A stretch of 64,000 bases of DNA from Fibrobacter sp. UWB2 (GTDB lineage Bacteria > Fibrobacterota > Fibrobacteria > Fibrobacterales > Fibrobacteraceae). The DNA is taken from the NCBI RefSeq assembly GCF_002210425.1, contig NZ_MWQK01000003.1, positions 1-64,000 on the forward strand, given 5' to 3'. Under the pieces are notes generated by a model. It saw only the letters and a program-made list of their open reading frames with translations. It did not search any database and was not told the DNA's origin. Positions 10,745-20,175 of the stretch are shown here, in pieces (positions within the stretch are counted from its first letter, which is position 1; each line of letters opens with the position of its first letter). A program made the translations under genes and the position numbers.

Positions 10745-13342
10745 TTATTTTACCTGAATCATTTTGCCAAATGCCTTGTTCACGCTCTGGACAAAGTAGA
10801 CACCAGACTTGAAGTTCTTTGCATGCATAGCCTGCATTACAGAGCTCGTTGTCGGCATGCCCATCACGCGGATGACGCCCATGTGCTGGCCACGGATATC
10901 AAACACGTTCAGCGTAGAGCTGCGGGAGATATCCATGTTCAAACCGTAACGGACGCTCGGCTTGATGGAGATGATTTCATCTGCGGACTTACCGAACTTG
11001 ATCCAGTCAATGTTCAGGTAAGCGCCCGTGATGGCCACGCGAAGCACATGTTCACCAGCTTCAAGAGCGGTCGTCTTGCCTTCAACCGTGCCATAAGTAT
11101 TCCAGTCTTCGCCCTTCGGGGCAACAATCGTATCGCTAATCGCCTTGCCATCCATGAAGAGCTGGAAGCTAGAGCCTTCGAGACCAGAAGCCACGTTTGC
11201 AAGGAACACGTATTCACCAGCTGTGACATTCACGGTGTATTCCATCCATTCACCAGCCTGCGTGTAACCCACAGCATAGCCCTTAGTCTTGTCGGTAGAA
11301 TCAATCTGAGTGATGTCCACGCCATCTTCGCGGTAGGCGCCGCCTTCGTTCACAAAGTCCTTGTCGTTGAAGGAAACGCTCTGGCCACCTTCATCGTAGT
11401 TTTCCATTTCGATGGTGCCCGGGATTGTCATGTTTTCGACAAACGGAGCCTGCGGAACCACATTGGAGAAGTCCGGAAGCGGGATGGTGTTGATGCGGTC
11501 ACCGATGTTTTTGAATTCGCCCTGAAGGCCCGCAGCTTCGGCAACAGAAGCGATGTAGCCACCGTTGTTCTTTTCGGTAAACTGACCCGGAGCGTTACGG
11601 CCAACGCCGCTCGGAGCGTTCTTGTAAGAGTTGTTTTCGACAGCAAAGCCACTAGAGCCTTCGTCAAGATAAATCGGCAAAATCCAGTAATCCGACCACT
11701 TGGACTGGGACATATCATGGATGTAGTTTTCCTTGATTTCGCTACCCGTGCCCTGGTTGCTCAATGTATAAATCGGACCGGAGTCGCAAAGCAAACGGGC
11801 AATGTGGTGGATGTTGTTCTTATTAATTTTGTTGTTCGTCATGGCTGTTTCGCTCTTGGTCCAGCCATAACCCACAGAGATACCGGAATAGTTTGTATAG
11901 GACACTTCGTTATTTTCGATGACGACATAACGCGGATACCCGGCGGCAATGCCCACAGCGCCCTGATGTTCATTCGTCACGTTTGTCACGAGGTTGTAAC
12001 GGATTGTATCGCGGGTACTGATTTCGTCCTTGTCCTTCGGATTGTACGGGATGTGAATTTCGGTCGTGGAGTCTTGAGAGAACTTGCCGAGCATAATGCC
12101 GCAGCCGCCGATTTCATAGAATACGTTGCCTTCAATCACGTCATCATTTGTACCAGAGACAAAGTCAAGACCAGTTGCAGCCATCTGCGTGAACGTGCAA
12201 TTCTTGATTTTGAAATGGTGCGCATTTTCGACGCGGAAACCAGCATCCGGACGCCAGAGGAGGAACTTATTGCTGCCGAGGCGGCCATTTTCCGGGAGCA
12301 CGTCAATGTTGAACATACTTGCCTGCAAATCCAGGAAGCCTTCTTCGCTCGGACGCAAGAAATTGGAGTTTGCAAAGGTTATGCCTTCAAAAGACATGTA
12401 ACCAACTTTGTTCTTAGTATCCTTACCGAGGATGCTGAAGAGCGTATTGACGCGCGGAACGACAACATTTGCGGTCGCCATGTTTTCGCCTGCGCGGGCC
12501 TTGTAATAAAGCGTACCAGTCGATTCGTCCAAGTACCATTCGCCCGGCTGATCGATAAATTCGTAAGCATTTTCAAGGTAGTAAACTTGCTGCTTCGGCG
12601 GATTGCTCATGAAAGCCGTGCCAAGCATCGGGTATTTGCGCTTAAAGAGCTTTGTTCTTTCAGGGTCGCGCGGTTCAAGCTTTGTGACATTGCCGTTCTT
12701 TGTAGCCGATTCAAGGCGCAAAATGCTTTCGGCCCAGGCAATCATCAAGTGGATTTCAACTTTGTTCAAATTCTTCCAGTTGGCTTCGCCAATATCGCTG
12801 TTGTTGACGAGGAAGGCGCTGCCGGCAGAGTCCACTTTGTTCAAGCGGAAGAAGTTATGGTCGCCGTTATCGAGCAAATTCGGCATACGCGCGCGAATTG
12901 CCTTTTTGCCGTTCACGTACATCTGGCGGAAACGGGCATCGACACCTTCGACCTTCCAGATGTTGTTCTTTTCATCGTGAATCGTCCAGCCAGACATCGG
13001 GATACCGCCCGTAATAAGCGGAGTTTCGTTCGGATAGGCTTTATAGCGGACGTAGAAACCATCCTTACCGCCATCAGCCTCAGTAAAATTGACCGTAGAC
13101 GAAAGCTGGTAGGTACCGCCACGGAGAATGACCGAAATATCGCCCGTCATGGTGCCGTTGATGGCGCGCACAGCCTTTTGTGCCTGCGTAATGGTCTTGA
13201 ACGGGGCCTCTTCGGTACCCTTGTTGGAATCGCTACCATTGGGAGCGACATAGAATGTAGCCTGATCAGCGGCTGTAGCAACAGTTGCACCAAGGAAGAG
13301 TGCCGAGACTGCGATAAAATGGCCAATTTTTTGGAAGCTCAT
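10745..13342 (-). CDS. Secreted right-handed beta-helix enzyme, GH141-like, with CBM6-like module and tail
   Basis: Predicted extracellular carbohydrate-active beta-helix protein. After a signal peptide (MSFQKIGHFIAVSALFLGATVATA) comes FYVAPNGSDSNKGTEEAPFKT, the typical N-terminus of pectate-lyase-fold glycosidases, then FRQMYVNGKKAIRARMPN, which I associate with GH141 (fucosidase or xylanase), and beta-helix repeats to about residue 600. A CBM6-like module (GTIEMENYDEGG ... LNIDWIKFG, about 635-765) and the shared tail (LNVFDIRGQHMGVI ... SGVYFVQS) follow. The start at 13342 has GAGGTTAGGT before it. It is the first gene of a two-gene operon with the GH43 at 8660. The GH141 assignment is from memory of the family's N-terminus; GH120 or a lyase family is possible. 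Confidence 0.65.
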   Translation of the reverse strand: MSFQKIGHFIAVSALFLGATVATAADQATFYVAPNGSDSNKGTEEAPFKTITQAQKAVRAINGTMTGDISVILRGGTYQLSSTVNFTEADGGKDGFYVRYKAYPNETPLITGGIPMSGWTIHDEKNNIWKVEGVDARFRQMYVNGKKAIRARMPNLLDNGDHNFFRLNKVDSAGSAFLVNNSDIGEANWKNLNKVEIHLMIAWAESILRLESATKNGNVTKLEPRDPERTKLFKRKYPMLGTAFMSNPPKQQVYYLENAYEFIDQPGEWYLDESTGTLYYKARAGENMATANVVVPRVNTLFSILGKDTKNKVGYMSFEGITFANSNFLRPSEEGFLDLQASMFNIDVLPENGRLGSNKFLLWRPDAGFRVENAHHFKIKNCTFTQMAATGLDFVSGTNDDVIEGNVFYEIGGCGIMLGKFSQDSTTEIHIPYNPKDKDEISTRDTIRYNLVTNVTNEHQGAVGIAAGYPRYVVIENNEVSYTNYSGISVGYGWTKSETAMTNNKINKNNIHHIARLLCDSGPIYTLSNQGTGSEIKENYIHDMSQSKWSDYWILPIYLDEGSSGFAVENNSYKNAPSGVGRNAPGQFTEKNNGGYIASVAEAAGLQGEFKNIGDRINTIPLPDFSNVVPQAPFVENMTIPGTIEMENYDEGGQSVSFNDKDFVNEGGAYREDGVDITQIDSTDKTKGYAVGYTQAGEWMEYTVNVTAGEYVFLANVASGLEGSSFQLFMDGKAISDTIVAPKGEDWNTYGTVEGKTTALEAGEHVLRVAITGAYLNIDWIKFGKSADEIISIKPSVRYGLNMDISRSSTLNVFDIRGQHMGVIRVMGMPTTSSVMQAMHAKNFKSGVYFVQSVNKAFGKMIQVK

Positions 13343-13392
13343 ACCTAACCTCACTTTTTAAACCAAACATATTACGCCCTAACAACACTCTA

Positions 13393-13456
13393 AAATTATT
13401 CTCGAAAAGCTTATTTTTTTATGGTTTTGAGGAAGATATTGTGGACTGTTTATCCA
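13393..13456 (-). promoter_or_regulatory. Cluster operator-promoter module, GH141-like/GH43 operon
   Basis: Minus strand palindrome TGGATAAACAGTCCA (13442-13456, centre 13449), with the -10-like TAATTT at 13398-13393, 51 nt from the centre. The start codon is about 50 nt further downstream. Confidence 0.65.
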
Positions 13457-13481
13457 TAGCTGTTCCTATTCGGAATTACAC

Positions 13482-13511
13482 AAAATGCCTCGCGGAAGCG
13501 CGAGGCATTTT
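13482..13511 (-). terminator. Terminator of the GH27 gene
   Basis: AAAATGCCTCGCG...GCGAGGCATTTT, a near-perfect palindrome about 25 nt after the GH27 stop codon, with T-runs on both strands. Confidence 0.8.
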
Positions 13512-13534
13512 GAATGTGTTTGTGAGGAGAAATT

Positions 13535-15430
13535 TTACTTAGCGACTTTCACACGCTGGATTTGGCTACCCTTGACAGAGCGCACCATGTACGTGCCACG
13601 TGCATACCCAGCGTTCTTGAGCGCCTGCGGCATGCTAGCGCCATTCAAGTCCACGCGGCCGAGGTGCTTACCCGTTGCGCTGAACACGTTGTAGGAATTT
13701 TCGGATTCAAACGACGTGAGACGAACCTTTGCAAGCCCCACCGTTCCATCGGTAAACTCAATCCAGTCAATGTCCATCCAGTCGCCGGTTACAGTAAAGC
13801 GGAGAATGTGTTCGCCTTCGGTCAGGCTCACCTTCGCTTCAACCGTGTTGTAGTCATCGTAATTATCTTCGCCTTCGCTTGCAGCAGGTACCGCAATTTC
13901 TTCGGTAATGTCCTTTCCATCCATGGAGAGCTTGAAGCTCGAGGTGCTATTAGCAGAAGCCACAGAAGCGCTCATTGTGTAAGTACCCGTCTTGGCAACG
14001 TTCACGGTGTATTCAAGCCATTCGCCTGCCTGGTTGTAGCCAACAATGACACCGGTAGCCTTCTTGTAAAGGTCCACGCCAGTACCCGGGCGGTAATCGG
14101 AATCGCCGTGATTTTCTGTATCGCTTTCGTTGTAAGTGGTGTTGCCCTGACCCACGCCGTTCACATCGAAATCTTCCACTTCGATCTTACCCGGAATGTC
14201 AAGAGGCTTGCCCTTGAACGGTTCGCGCGGAACTGGCTTTAAAACCAAGCGGAGCAGTGCAGAACCATGAGCCGGGAGTTCAATAGAAACACTAGAGACC
14301 GGTCCCAAATCCTTCTTTTTCCAGGCATCGCGGACTTCTACTTCGCCTTCTACGCCAATGTCTTTAAAGTTGCATTCGACGGTCTGGGTAGAATTGTTGT
14401 TATTGAGAAGCGCCACGGCGATATCGCCATTTTTCAAAGGCTTGGTCCAAACCTGCTTGCCATTCTTGTCAGAAATGCGGTGGCCCTGAACGCCCAAGGA
14501 GTCCTGGTTAATGGCAATCATGTCCTTGTTCAGGTAGAGTTCCTTAGTCTCGTTGCTCATGTTGCGCACATCGGAACTGATCATGATGGGAGCAGCCATG
14601 ATGGACCACATCGTCATCTGGGAGCGCTGTTCCTCGTAAGAGAGGCCTCTGTTACCTACTTCGAGCATGTCCGGGTCATTCCAGTGACCGGGCTTTGCAA
14701 TCTGCCAATACTTGTTGTTCGCATCGATAATTTCGTAGACGCCGCGGTACCACGAAGTCGAAATCCATTCGGGACCAATGTCGAAAGTGGTGCGCCAGAG
14801 GTTAGCAATTTTCGGCATCCAGTCCTTGTATTCCCACATGCAAATGCTGAACACGATGTCGCGTCCGGAATTGCGGAGAGCGTTGGACATTGCAGTGTAA
14901 TCTTTTTCCTGCGTTCTCGGATCCGAGTCGCAGTTATCGTACTTCCAGTAGTCAACGCCCCATTCAGCGAGTTTCTTGGCATCCTGTTCTTCGTGGCCAT
15001 TGGAACCACTTTCGCTTTGCCAGTTGCTATTGTAATGGTGGCAGGTGCGTTTGCCACGGTCGCCGTAAAGGCCGAACTTCAGGCCCTTCTTATGCACGTA
15101 ATCAGCGATGGCCTTCATGCCACTGGGGAAAGTCTTCGGGTTGTTCTGGAGGTTGCCCTGGGCATCGCGCTTGGTGTCCATCCAGTTATCGTCCAGATTA
15201 AGGAACACATAGCCCGCGTCTCTCAAACCGGATTCGACCATCGCGTCGGCAATTTCCTGAATCTGCTTTTCGTTGATGTTTTCGTGGAACACGTTCCAGC
15301 TGTTCCAACCCAGCGGCGGCGTAAGCACCAAAGTGTCAGCACTAGCAAAAGCCTGCGATGCCAATCCCGCCAAAGTCAAAGTTGCTAACACTCCAAGCTT
15401 GCAACCATTTTTCTTGTTCAAACCAAACAT
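13535..15430 (-). CDS. Secreted GH27 alpha-galactosidase with CBM6-like module and tail
   Basis: Predicted alpha-galactosidase removing alpha-1,6-galactose from galactomannan or galactoglucomannan outside the cell. Start MFGLNKKNGCKLG at 15430 is favoured by AGGAGTGCTT directly upstream; the signal peptide ends near QAFASA. The GH27 barrel (about 33-330) opens with LTPPLGWNSWN. The nucleophile should be Asp165 in YWKYDNCD and the acid/base Asp217 in WRTTFDIG; GHWNDPDMLEVGN is the family hallmark. A C-terminal beta domain (to about 415), a CBM6-like module (GKIEVEDFDVNGVG ... MDIDWIEF, about 430-560) and the shared tail (YNVFSATGKHLGRVDLNG ... GTYMVRS) follow. It has its own operator-promoter and terminator. 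Confidence 0.93.
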   Translation of the reverse strand: MFGLNKKNGCKLGVLATLTLAGLASQAFASADTLVLTPPLGWNSWNVFHENINEKQIQEIADAMVESGLRDAGYVFLNLDDNWMDTKRDAQGNLQNNPKTFPSGMKAIADYVHKKGLKFGLYGDRGKRTCHHYNSNWQSESGSNGHEEQDAKKLAEWGVDYWKYDNCDSDPRTQEKDYTAMSNALRNSGRDIVFSICMWEYKDWMPKIANLWRTTFDIGPEWISTSWYRGVYEIIDANNKYWQIAKPGHWNDPDMLEVGNRGLSYEEQRSQMTMWSIMAAPIMISSDVRNMSNETKELYLNKDMIAINQDSLGVQGHRISDKNGKQVWTKPLKNGDIAVALLNNNNSTQTVECNFKDIGVEGEVEVRDAWKKKDLGPVSSVSIELPAHGSALLRLVLKPVPREPFKGKPLDIPGKIEVEDFDVNGVGQGNTTYNESDTENHGDSDYRPGTGVDLYKKATGVIVGYNQAGEWLEYTVNVAKTGTYTMSASVASANSTSSFKLSMDGKDITEEIAVPAASEGEDNYDDYNTVEAKVSLTEGEHILRFTVTGDWMDIDWIEFTDGTVGLAKVRLTSFESENSYNVFSATGKHLGRVDLNGASMPQALKNAGYARGTYMVRSVKGSQIQRVKVAK

Positions 15431-15470
15431 AAGCACTCCTATATCCTAAGTATTAATCATCCCCAAACTA

Positions 15471-15534
15471 AAAATACCCCCTAAAAAACAAAAAAATTAA
15501 AGGAATTACACATGTTCCTTTGACATTTTATCCA
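15471..15534 (-). promoter_or_regulatory. Cluster operator-promoter module, GH27 gene
   Basis: Minus strand palindrome TGGATAAAATGTCAA (15520-15534, centre 15527) and TATTTT at 15476-15471, 51 nt from the centre, preceded by TTTTAGGGGG exactly as at the GH2 promoter. AAGGAA...TTCCTTT plus a T-run lies between operator and -10. Confidence 0.7.
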
Positions 15535-15604
15535 CGATGGATAATTAGTTATTATTTATTAGTCAAGAGTCATTGGTTTTTAGTGGATAGTTATTGAGAG
15601 ATGT

Positions 15605-15641
15605 AAAAAAAGAGCGTCCCCGAAGCCAGGGAGCGCTCTTG
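15605..15641 (-). terminator. Terminator of the CE1 gene (15657-17153)
   Basis: Minus strand AAGAGCGCTCCC...GGGGACGCTCTT followed by T7, 16 nt after the stop codon. Confidence 0.85.
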
Positions 15642-15656
15642 GTGAGAGAGAGTTTT

Positions 15657-17153
15657 TTAACGGTCAACGGGCATCATGAACGAGCGTGTTTTGCAGCGCA
15701 AGATGTAGACGCCCTTGCCAAAGCCAGCATTTTTCATCGTTTTTTGCATGTTCGGCACGTCGTTTTCGATGATTTCGACAAATCCGAGACGCTTGCCCGC
15801 AAGGTTATAGACACCGAACTTGCCGCTTGCCGTTTGGAGGCGGAGAGATGGCGCAAGTGCAATTGTTCCCGGGTCCGGTTCCGCAATTTTCTTGAGCGTG
15901 ACATTATCAAGCGTGAGCGTGCCTGTCGAGGCGCCCGCATTGAAGCTCAAGCGGGAATCCTTGTCGGTGGCGGCGGTCATCTGGAACTGGAAAGAATACT
16001 TCTTGGATTCCTTGCCGATTTCAAAATTCTTCTTTTCGGTGAGGTAGCTTGCCCACGGATCCGTGTGCTGTTCCACGTTTACTTCGAGCGTGCGGGAGGC
16101 GCCAGCGCTAGCTTCGAAGCTCACTTCGTACCACTGTCCTTTTTCAAGATGCAAGTCGTGCTGGATGAGCTGCACCTGGTAATTTTCCGTGCCGATGGCA
16201 GAAATGTCAAGCTGATACTTGCCATTTTTCACGTCACCTGTAGCAGCAGCGCTACCGTGAGTCTGCAAAGTCCAGGCCACGTCGGTCGAATCGAAGCCGC
16301 CGTTGAAAATGCTGTCGCGGTCGGTCGGCACCTGAATTGGCGGCGGAAGCGAAGAGCCGTCCAGCGAATAATTCTTGACAAAATTCCAGATTTCAACGCT
16401 CGTGTTGACACTGACCGCCTCGTCCATGGAATACCAGTGGCCCTTGCCTGCAATGGTGAGCAAGCGGACTTCGACGTTATCCTTGCAGCCGCTCCAGACT
16501 TCAAGAGAGGCGGCAGAGCCCGGCTTGCTTGATGGATACGGCTTTGTGACCTTGGAACTTGAAGAGCATTTTTGCGCAGAGACCCAGCCCTTGAGGGTAT
16601 TCACGGTGCTGTTGTAATTCACCACGTCATCGGAAGTGCCGTGCGTATGCATAATCGGCATCGCGCGCTTGGGAGAGTTCACGCCACCGCCACCAGAAAC
16701 CGGGGCAATGGCTGCAATCATATCGCCCATCTTGTTTGCCGCATGGTAGCTCATCATGCCACCCATCGAGAATCCCGAAACATACACGCGATTTTTGTCA
16801 ATGCCGTACTTGTTGTACATTTCGTTGATAATCGCCTTGAGGAAATTGATGTCCTTGTCGCCACCGATGTCCCAGGCCTTGTTTTGACCATTCGGGAACA
16901 CGACCACAAATCGTGCAGTATCGGCAATCGGCTCCCACTTGGCAGCGTTCTGCTGATACGGGGCATCCTGATTCATGCCGTGCATCTGGATGATGAGCGG
17001 GCGATTTTTTTCGATGTTTCTCGGCGCATACACGTTCATGGTACGGTTCGTGCCGTTCACATTAATGTTGTCTGCAAATGAAAAGGTCGCGAAGCCAGCC
17101 AAGGCGGCAACCGTCAAGGCGCAGTGCGCCTTCTTAAAAATTTTACCAAACAT
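15657..17153 (-). CDS. Secreted CE1-type esterase (feruloyl/acetyl) with CBM4/9-like module and tail
   Basis: Predicted carbohydrate esterase of the PHB-depolymerase/feruloyl-esterase type (CE1), hydrolysing feruloyl or acetyl esters on xylan. Start MFGKIFKKAHC at 17153 is chosen over an in-frame codon 24 positions upstream because AAGGAG lies 8 nt before it and a signal peptide follows (cleaved near FSFADN). The alpha/beta-hydrolase (about 28-290) shows Ser129 in GFSMGG, Asp175/176 in HGTSDDVV and His239 in GKGHWYS, the catalytic triad. A CBM4/9-like jelly roll follows (IFNGGFDSTDVAWTL ... LTLDNVTLKKI, about 308-445), and the shared tail ends GVYILRCKTRSFMMPVDR. Unlike its neighbours it lacks CBM6. 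Confidence 0.85.
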   Translation of the reverse strand: MFGKIFKKAHCALTVAALAGFATFSFADNINVNGTNRTMNVYAPRNIEKNRPLIIQMHGMNQDAPYQQNAAKWEPIADTARFVVVFPNGQNKAWDIGGDKDINFLKAIINEMYNKYGIDKNRVYVSGFSMGGMMSYHAANKMGDMIAAIAPVSGGGGVNSPKRAMPIMHTHGTSDDVVNYNSTVNTLKGWVSAQKCSSSSKVTKPYPSSKPGSAASLEVWSGCKDNVEVRLLTIAGKGHWYSMDEAVSVNTSVEIWNFVKNYSLDGSSLPPPIQVPTDRDSIFNGGFDSTDVAWTLQTHGSAAATGDVKNGKYQLDISAIGTENYQVQLIQHDLHLEKGQWYEVSFEASAGASRTLEVNVEQHTDPWASYLTEKKNFEIGKESKKYSFQFQMTAATDKDSRLSFNAGASTGTLTLDNVTLKKIAEPDPGTIALAPSLRLQTASGKFGVYNLAGKRLGFVEIIENDVPNMQKTMKNAGFGKGVYILRCKTRSFMMPVDR

Positions 17154-17196
17154 ACCTCTTACTCCTTGAGGTTTATTTCCCATTTTACCTATGAAG

Positions 17197-17263
17197 AAAA
17201 TACCTTTTGGATTGGCGATTATCACTTAGCGGTAAACATTTTCCATTGCGGTTTTGACAATGG
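17197..17263 (-). promoter_or_regulatory. Cluster operator-promoter module, CE1 gene
   Basis: Minus strand: CCATTG-TCAAAACCG-CAATGG, perfect outer arms (17243-17263, centre 17253), with TATTTT at 17202-17197, 51 nt from the centre. Its inner bases differ from the consensus but the outer CCATTG/CAATGG arms match the extended flanks of other copies. Confidence 0.6.
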
Positions 17264-17280
17264 GTTGAGGGGATAAAATG

Positions 17281-17470
17281 TGTAATAGGGGTGTTTTAAG
17301 AACAACCAAAAACGGCTTGGATATACCCGCAGGAAAGCAAGCTTTCAGAATGTGATTCAGCCCTTTGGTTGTTCTGGGAAGTGTGATAGGGAGTGTTTGC
17401 AGAACAACCAAAAACGGCTAGAAAATGGATGCACATAAGCTGCGCTTCTGGCATCCGCTTTCTAGCCTTG
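17281..17470 (-). repeat. Two tandem hairpin repeats downstream of a GH43 gene
   Basis: On the minus strand two related units each end in AGCCGTTTTTGGTTGTTCT (about 17420-17400 and 17319-17300). The first is preceded by a long hairpin (GGCTAGAAA...TTTCTAGCC, about 17417-17466) that with its GTTTTT tail can terminate the GH43 mRNA. The second starts with AGAACAACCAAA, the complement of its own end, giving a second stem. The remaining bases of 17154-17505 hold the CE1 promoter; no gene is seen. Confidence 0.6.
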
Positions 17471-17505
17471 GGGGTGTTTGAGGAACTATGAATTAATATG
17501 AAGAA

Positions 17506-19842
17506 TTACTTTGTTACGGAGAGGCGGAGGGTGTTGCCGGTGGTGAGAGACTTGACGACGTACACGCCGCTTTCCTTCACGAGGCTGTTCACCTTGCTAC
17601 GCACATCGAAGTTGTTGGATGCATCAACGCGACCGATGAACTTACCGTTCAAGCCATAGACGCCATAAGTCTGCACGCCCTGCACATTATAGCGAACGCC
17701 CTTTGTGATGCCAATCGTCTCTTCCGGATCCTTAGCATCCGCACCCTTCACGAACGTAAAGTAGTCGATATCAAGCCAAGAGCCAACAACCGTGAAGCGG
17801 AGTACATGTTCGCCTTCCGGGAGTTTTACGTTTGCTTTTACCTTGTTATAATCGTCATAATTTTCTTCGCCAGAACTTGCCGCCGGCACAGAGAGTTCTT
17901 CAGTAATGTCCTTGCCATCCAAGGAGAGCTTGAAGCTCGAAGTGGAACCCGCAGCAGCAACAGCCGCAAACATGGTGTAATCTCCCGCTTCCTTCACATT
18001 CACGGTGTATTCGAGCCAGTCGCCTTCACTGTTGTAGCCCACAATGACGCCAGTTGCCTTCTTGTAAAGGTCTACGCCAGTTCCCTTGCGGTAGTCGCTA
18101 TCGCCGTGGTTCTCGGAATCGCCATCATAGTAAGAGGAACCATCCTTGCCCTTGCCCGGCACGTCAAAGTTTTCAGCTTCAATCTTGCCCGGGATTGCAT
18201 TTGCAGGGCAGTTTTCGCCAGCGGCACAGAACGGAGTCTGCGGAACAGGTTCAGAACCAGCGCCATCAAGATAAATTTCATCGTTCACATCGGTACCGAC
18301 CTTGAACCAGTCGAAGTCTGCATAGCCGCCCGCCTGCTTGGTCGCAAAGTTGAAGAGGCCCCAGCGCACGCCCACGAACATGTGGAGGTCATAATTGAGC
18401 TTCACATCGTTGCCAATCTTTTTCCAAGAGCTACCATCGGTGCTGTAATAGAAATATGCAGTACCACGGTCAATCGGCAAGTCAAAATCGATTCGCAGAT
18501 AAACCTTGGAGTCCGAAAGATTTTCACTTGTTACAAGTCTTTCGCCATCCTTGTTTCCGCTATACATCACAACCTTGTAGTTACCGCCATCTTTAGCAAG
18601 CGCGACAAAGCCCTTGTCATCCTGCAAAGCAACGAGACCCGCAATATCGCCATCCTTCATGCCCTTGCCGTCAACAAGCGTACGGCCAGAACTCTTAGGG
18701 CCAAAGGAACGCTGTGTCAAAGTGTTCTTTGCATTCACGACACGGCTATCCGTGCGGCCCGTGGTAATGCGGAAAAATCCCGGATTTGCAGACAAGCTCC
18801 AGTTTTTGTTATCGGGGTTATGGTTGAACTGCCATTCGAGAGCAAGTTCGCCAGATTCAAAATCGTCACTCGTGACCATGCCGTAGCCCGGGAGCGGAGA
18901 TTCCGGCAAGTCAATTGTCGAAGGAGCCTTGGAGCCGCTCGTAGGCACGGGCCAACCGTCTTTCCATTCCATCGGCACCAGGTGCGACATACGGCCAACC
19001 GGGCCGGAATCGCGGAACAAAAGCGCATACCACTTGCCATCGGGAGTATCGAAAATGCCACCCTGCGCAACACCGTTATCTGAGAGGAAAACTCTTCCTG
19101 TATATCCGCTCAAGAGGTTCTTAGAACGGTAAACCACTTCGGTACGGCAGGAACCGCTCGGCCAAGAAATCGTGAACAGGTAGTATTCACCGTTCACCTT
19201 TTCCATGTGCGAGCCTTCCTGCTGCACGATATAGCCGCTCTTACCAGTAGCCTGATTGACGCTCACGCCGCCGAGCTTACCGCTACGGCCACCAGCCTTC
19301 ACGCCGCTAGCATCGTCGTTCAACTGCACGTAGCTAATCTGGTCACCACTGCCGTAGAACACCCACACGGTGCCATCGTCATCAAAGAACAAAGAAGGGT
19401 CATGGTAGAACGGGAGCTGCACTTCGGACCACTGGCCACTTTCCACATCGGCGGTCTTGTACAAATGAGTTTTGCCCGTCGTGTAAGACGGAGTCAGCAC
19501 GTAGAAAAATCCCTTGTGGTAGCGGATGCTCGATGCCCAAGAGCCCTTACCGTAGGCATCCCTGCCGCCATTCAAATTCTGCTGGTCATTGTTGGCAAGC
19601 GTCTGGTAGGCATAACCCACAGTGCGCCACTGCGCCAAATCCGTGCTTTTGAAAACCGGCACGCCAGGCGCAAAATGCATGGTCGTCGTGACCATGTAAT
19701 AAGCATCGTCAACACGGACAATGGAAGGGTCCGGGCTATCGACATACATGATCGGGTTATTGACCTTAACGGCTGCACTATTCACTACAGCAAAAGCAGC
19801 CAAAACCACAGCCGACTTCGCCATCTTACTAAACAATCCCAT
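17506..19842 (-). CDS. Secreted GH43 beta-xylosidase/arabinofuranosidase with beta-sandwich, CBM6-like and tail modules
   Basis: Predicted exo-acting GH43 enzyme (beta-xylosidase or alpha-arabinofuranosidase). Start MGLFSKMAKSAVVL at 19842 has GGAG 5-9 nt upstream; a signal peptide follows. The propeller (about 26-330) carries Asp38 in VDSPDPSIV, Asp in YHDPSLFFDDDG and Glu in QQEGSHMEK. Next is the concanavalin-like beta-sandwich usual for XynB-type GH43 proteins (VTSDDFESGELALEWQF ... ADFDWFKVG, about 335-535), a CBM6-like module (GKIEAENFDVPGKG ... LDIDYFTFV, about 560-690) and the tail (YGVYGLNGKFIGRVDAS ... GVYVVKS). It is divergent from the plus-strand esterase at 20176 and has its own operator-promoter. 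Confidence 0.9.
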   Translation of the reverse strand: MGLFSKMAKSAVVLAAFAVVNSAAVKVNNPIMYVDSPDPSIVRVDDAYYMVTTTMHFAPGVPVFKSTDLAQWRTVGYAYQTLANNDQQNLNGGRDAYGKGSWASSIRYHKGFFYVLTPSYTTGKTHLYKTADVESGQWSEVQLPFYHDPSLFFDDDGTVWVFYGSGDQISYVQLNDDASGVKAGGRSGKLGGVSVNQATGKSGYIVQQEGSHMEKVNGEYYLFTISWPSGSCRTEVVYRSKNLLSGYTGRVFLSDNGVAQGGIFDTPDGKWYALLFRDSGPVGRMSHLVPMEWKDGWPVPTSGSKAPSTIDLPESPLPGYGMVTSDDFESGELALEWQFNHNPDNKNWSLSANPGFFRITTGRTDSRVVNAKNTLTQRSFGPKSSGRTLVDGKGMKDGDIAGLVALQDDKGFVALAKDGGNYKVVMYSGNKDGERLVTSENLSDSKVYLRIDFDLPIDRGTAYFYYSTDGSSWKKIGNDVKLNYDLHMFVGVRWGLFNFATKQAGGYADFDWFKVGTDVNDEIYLDGAGSEPVPQTPFCAAGENCPANAIPGKIEAENFDVPGKGKDGSSYYDGDSENHGDSDYRKGTGVDLYKKATGVIVGYNSEGDWLEYTVNVKEAGDYTMFAAVAAAGSTSSFKLSLDGKDITEELSVPAASSGEENYDDYNKVKANVKLPEGEHVLRFTVVGSWLDIDYFTFVKGADAKDPEETIGITKGVRYNVQGVQTYGVYGLNGKFIGRVDASNNFDVRSKVNSLVKESGVYVVKSLTTGNTLRLSVTK

Positions 19843-19886
19843 AATCACTCCTTTTCCAACCAAGGCTAGATAAGATTAACAATCAT

Positions 19887-19950
19887 AATTTATCCCATTT
19901 ACATGGTTTTAACCCGCAATCGCACGCCCTTTTTATGGATTTTTTATCAA
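19887..19950 (-). promoter_or_regulatory. Cluster operator-promoter module, GH43 gene (17506-19842)
   Basis: Minus strand palindrome TTGATAAAAAATCCA (19936-19950, centre 19943) with TAAATT at 19892-19887, 51 nt from the centre. Confidence 0.65.
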
Positions 19951-20175
19951 TAACACCCCATTACGGCCCCGAAAACGTGTCGAAAACCGCGCCTCTTTTG
20001 TAAAAATTCCTTTTCGCAATTTTCACAACGCTTTATAATTTTTCACAACACCAATTCGCAACACCCGAGGAACATCCATCTATATTTTGGATAGGTCTAG
20101 CGAAGATTGTGGGGATTTGGTTGGACCGGGTGGATGAATAGAGTTTGGAATGTTTAACTATAAAAAGGAGTCGCT
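19951..20175. other. Intergenic region upstream of the plus-strand esterase
   Basis: No gene is seen here. On the plus strand TATAAT occurs at 20034-20039 and TAGAGT at 20139-20144; either could be part of the esterase promoter, but neither has a convincing -35 partner. The cluster palindrome is absent on the plus strand. A small inverted repeat, ATCCA...TGGAT, lies at 20074-20092. Confidence 0.4.

Noticed and set aside
10055-13348. A very long open frame (about 1097 codons) on the plus strand opposite the GH43 and GH141-like genes
   Set aside because: It is the mirror of two well-supported minus-strand genes. Its composition is that of an antisense frame and it has no ribosome site or recognisable domain. 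Similar long plus-strand frames opposite the other hemicellulase genes were rejected for the same reason.
20074-20092. ATCCA...TGGAT inverted repeat upstream of the plus-strand esterase as another operator copy
   Set aside because: The arms are reversed relative to the consensus and no TANNTT element lies 51 nt downstream.
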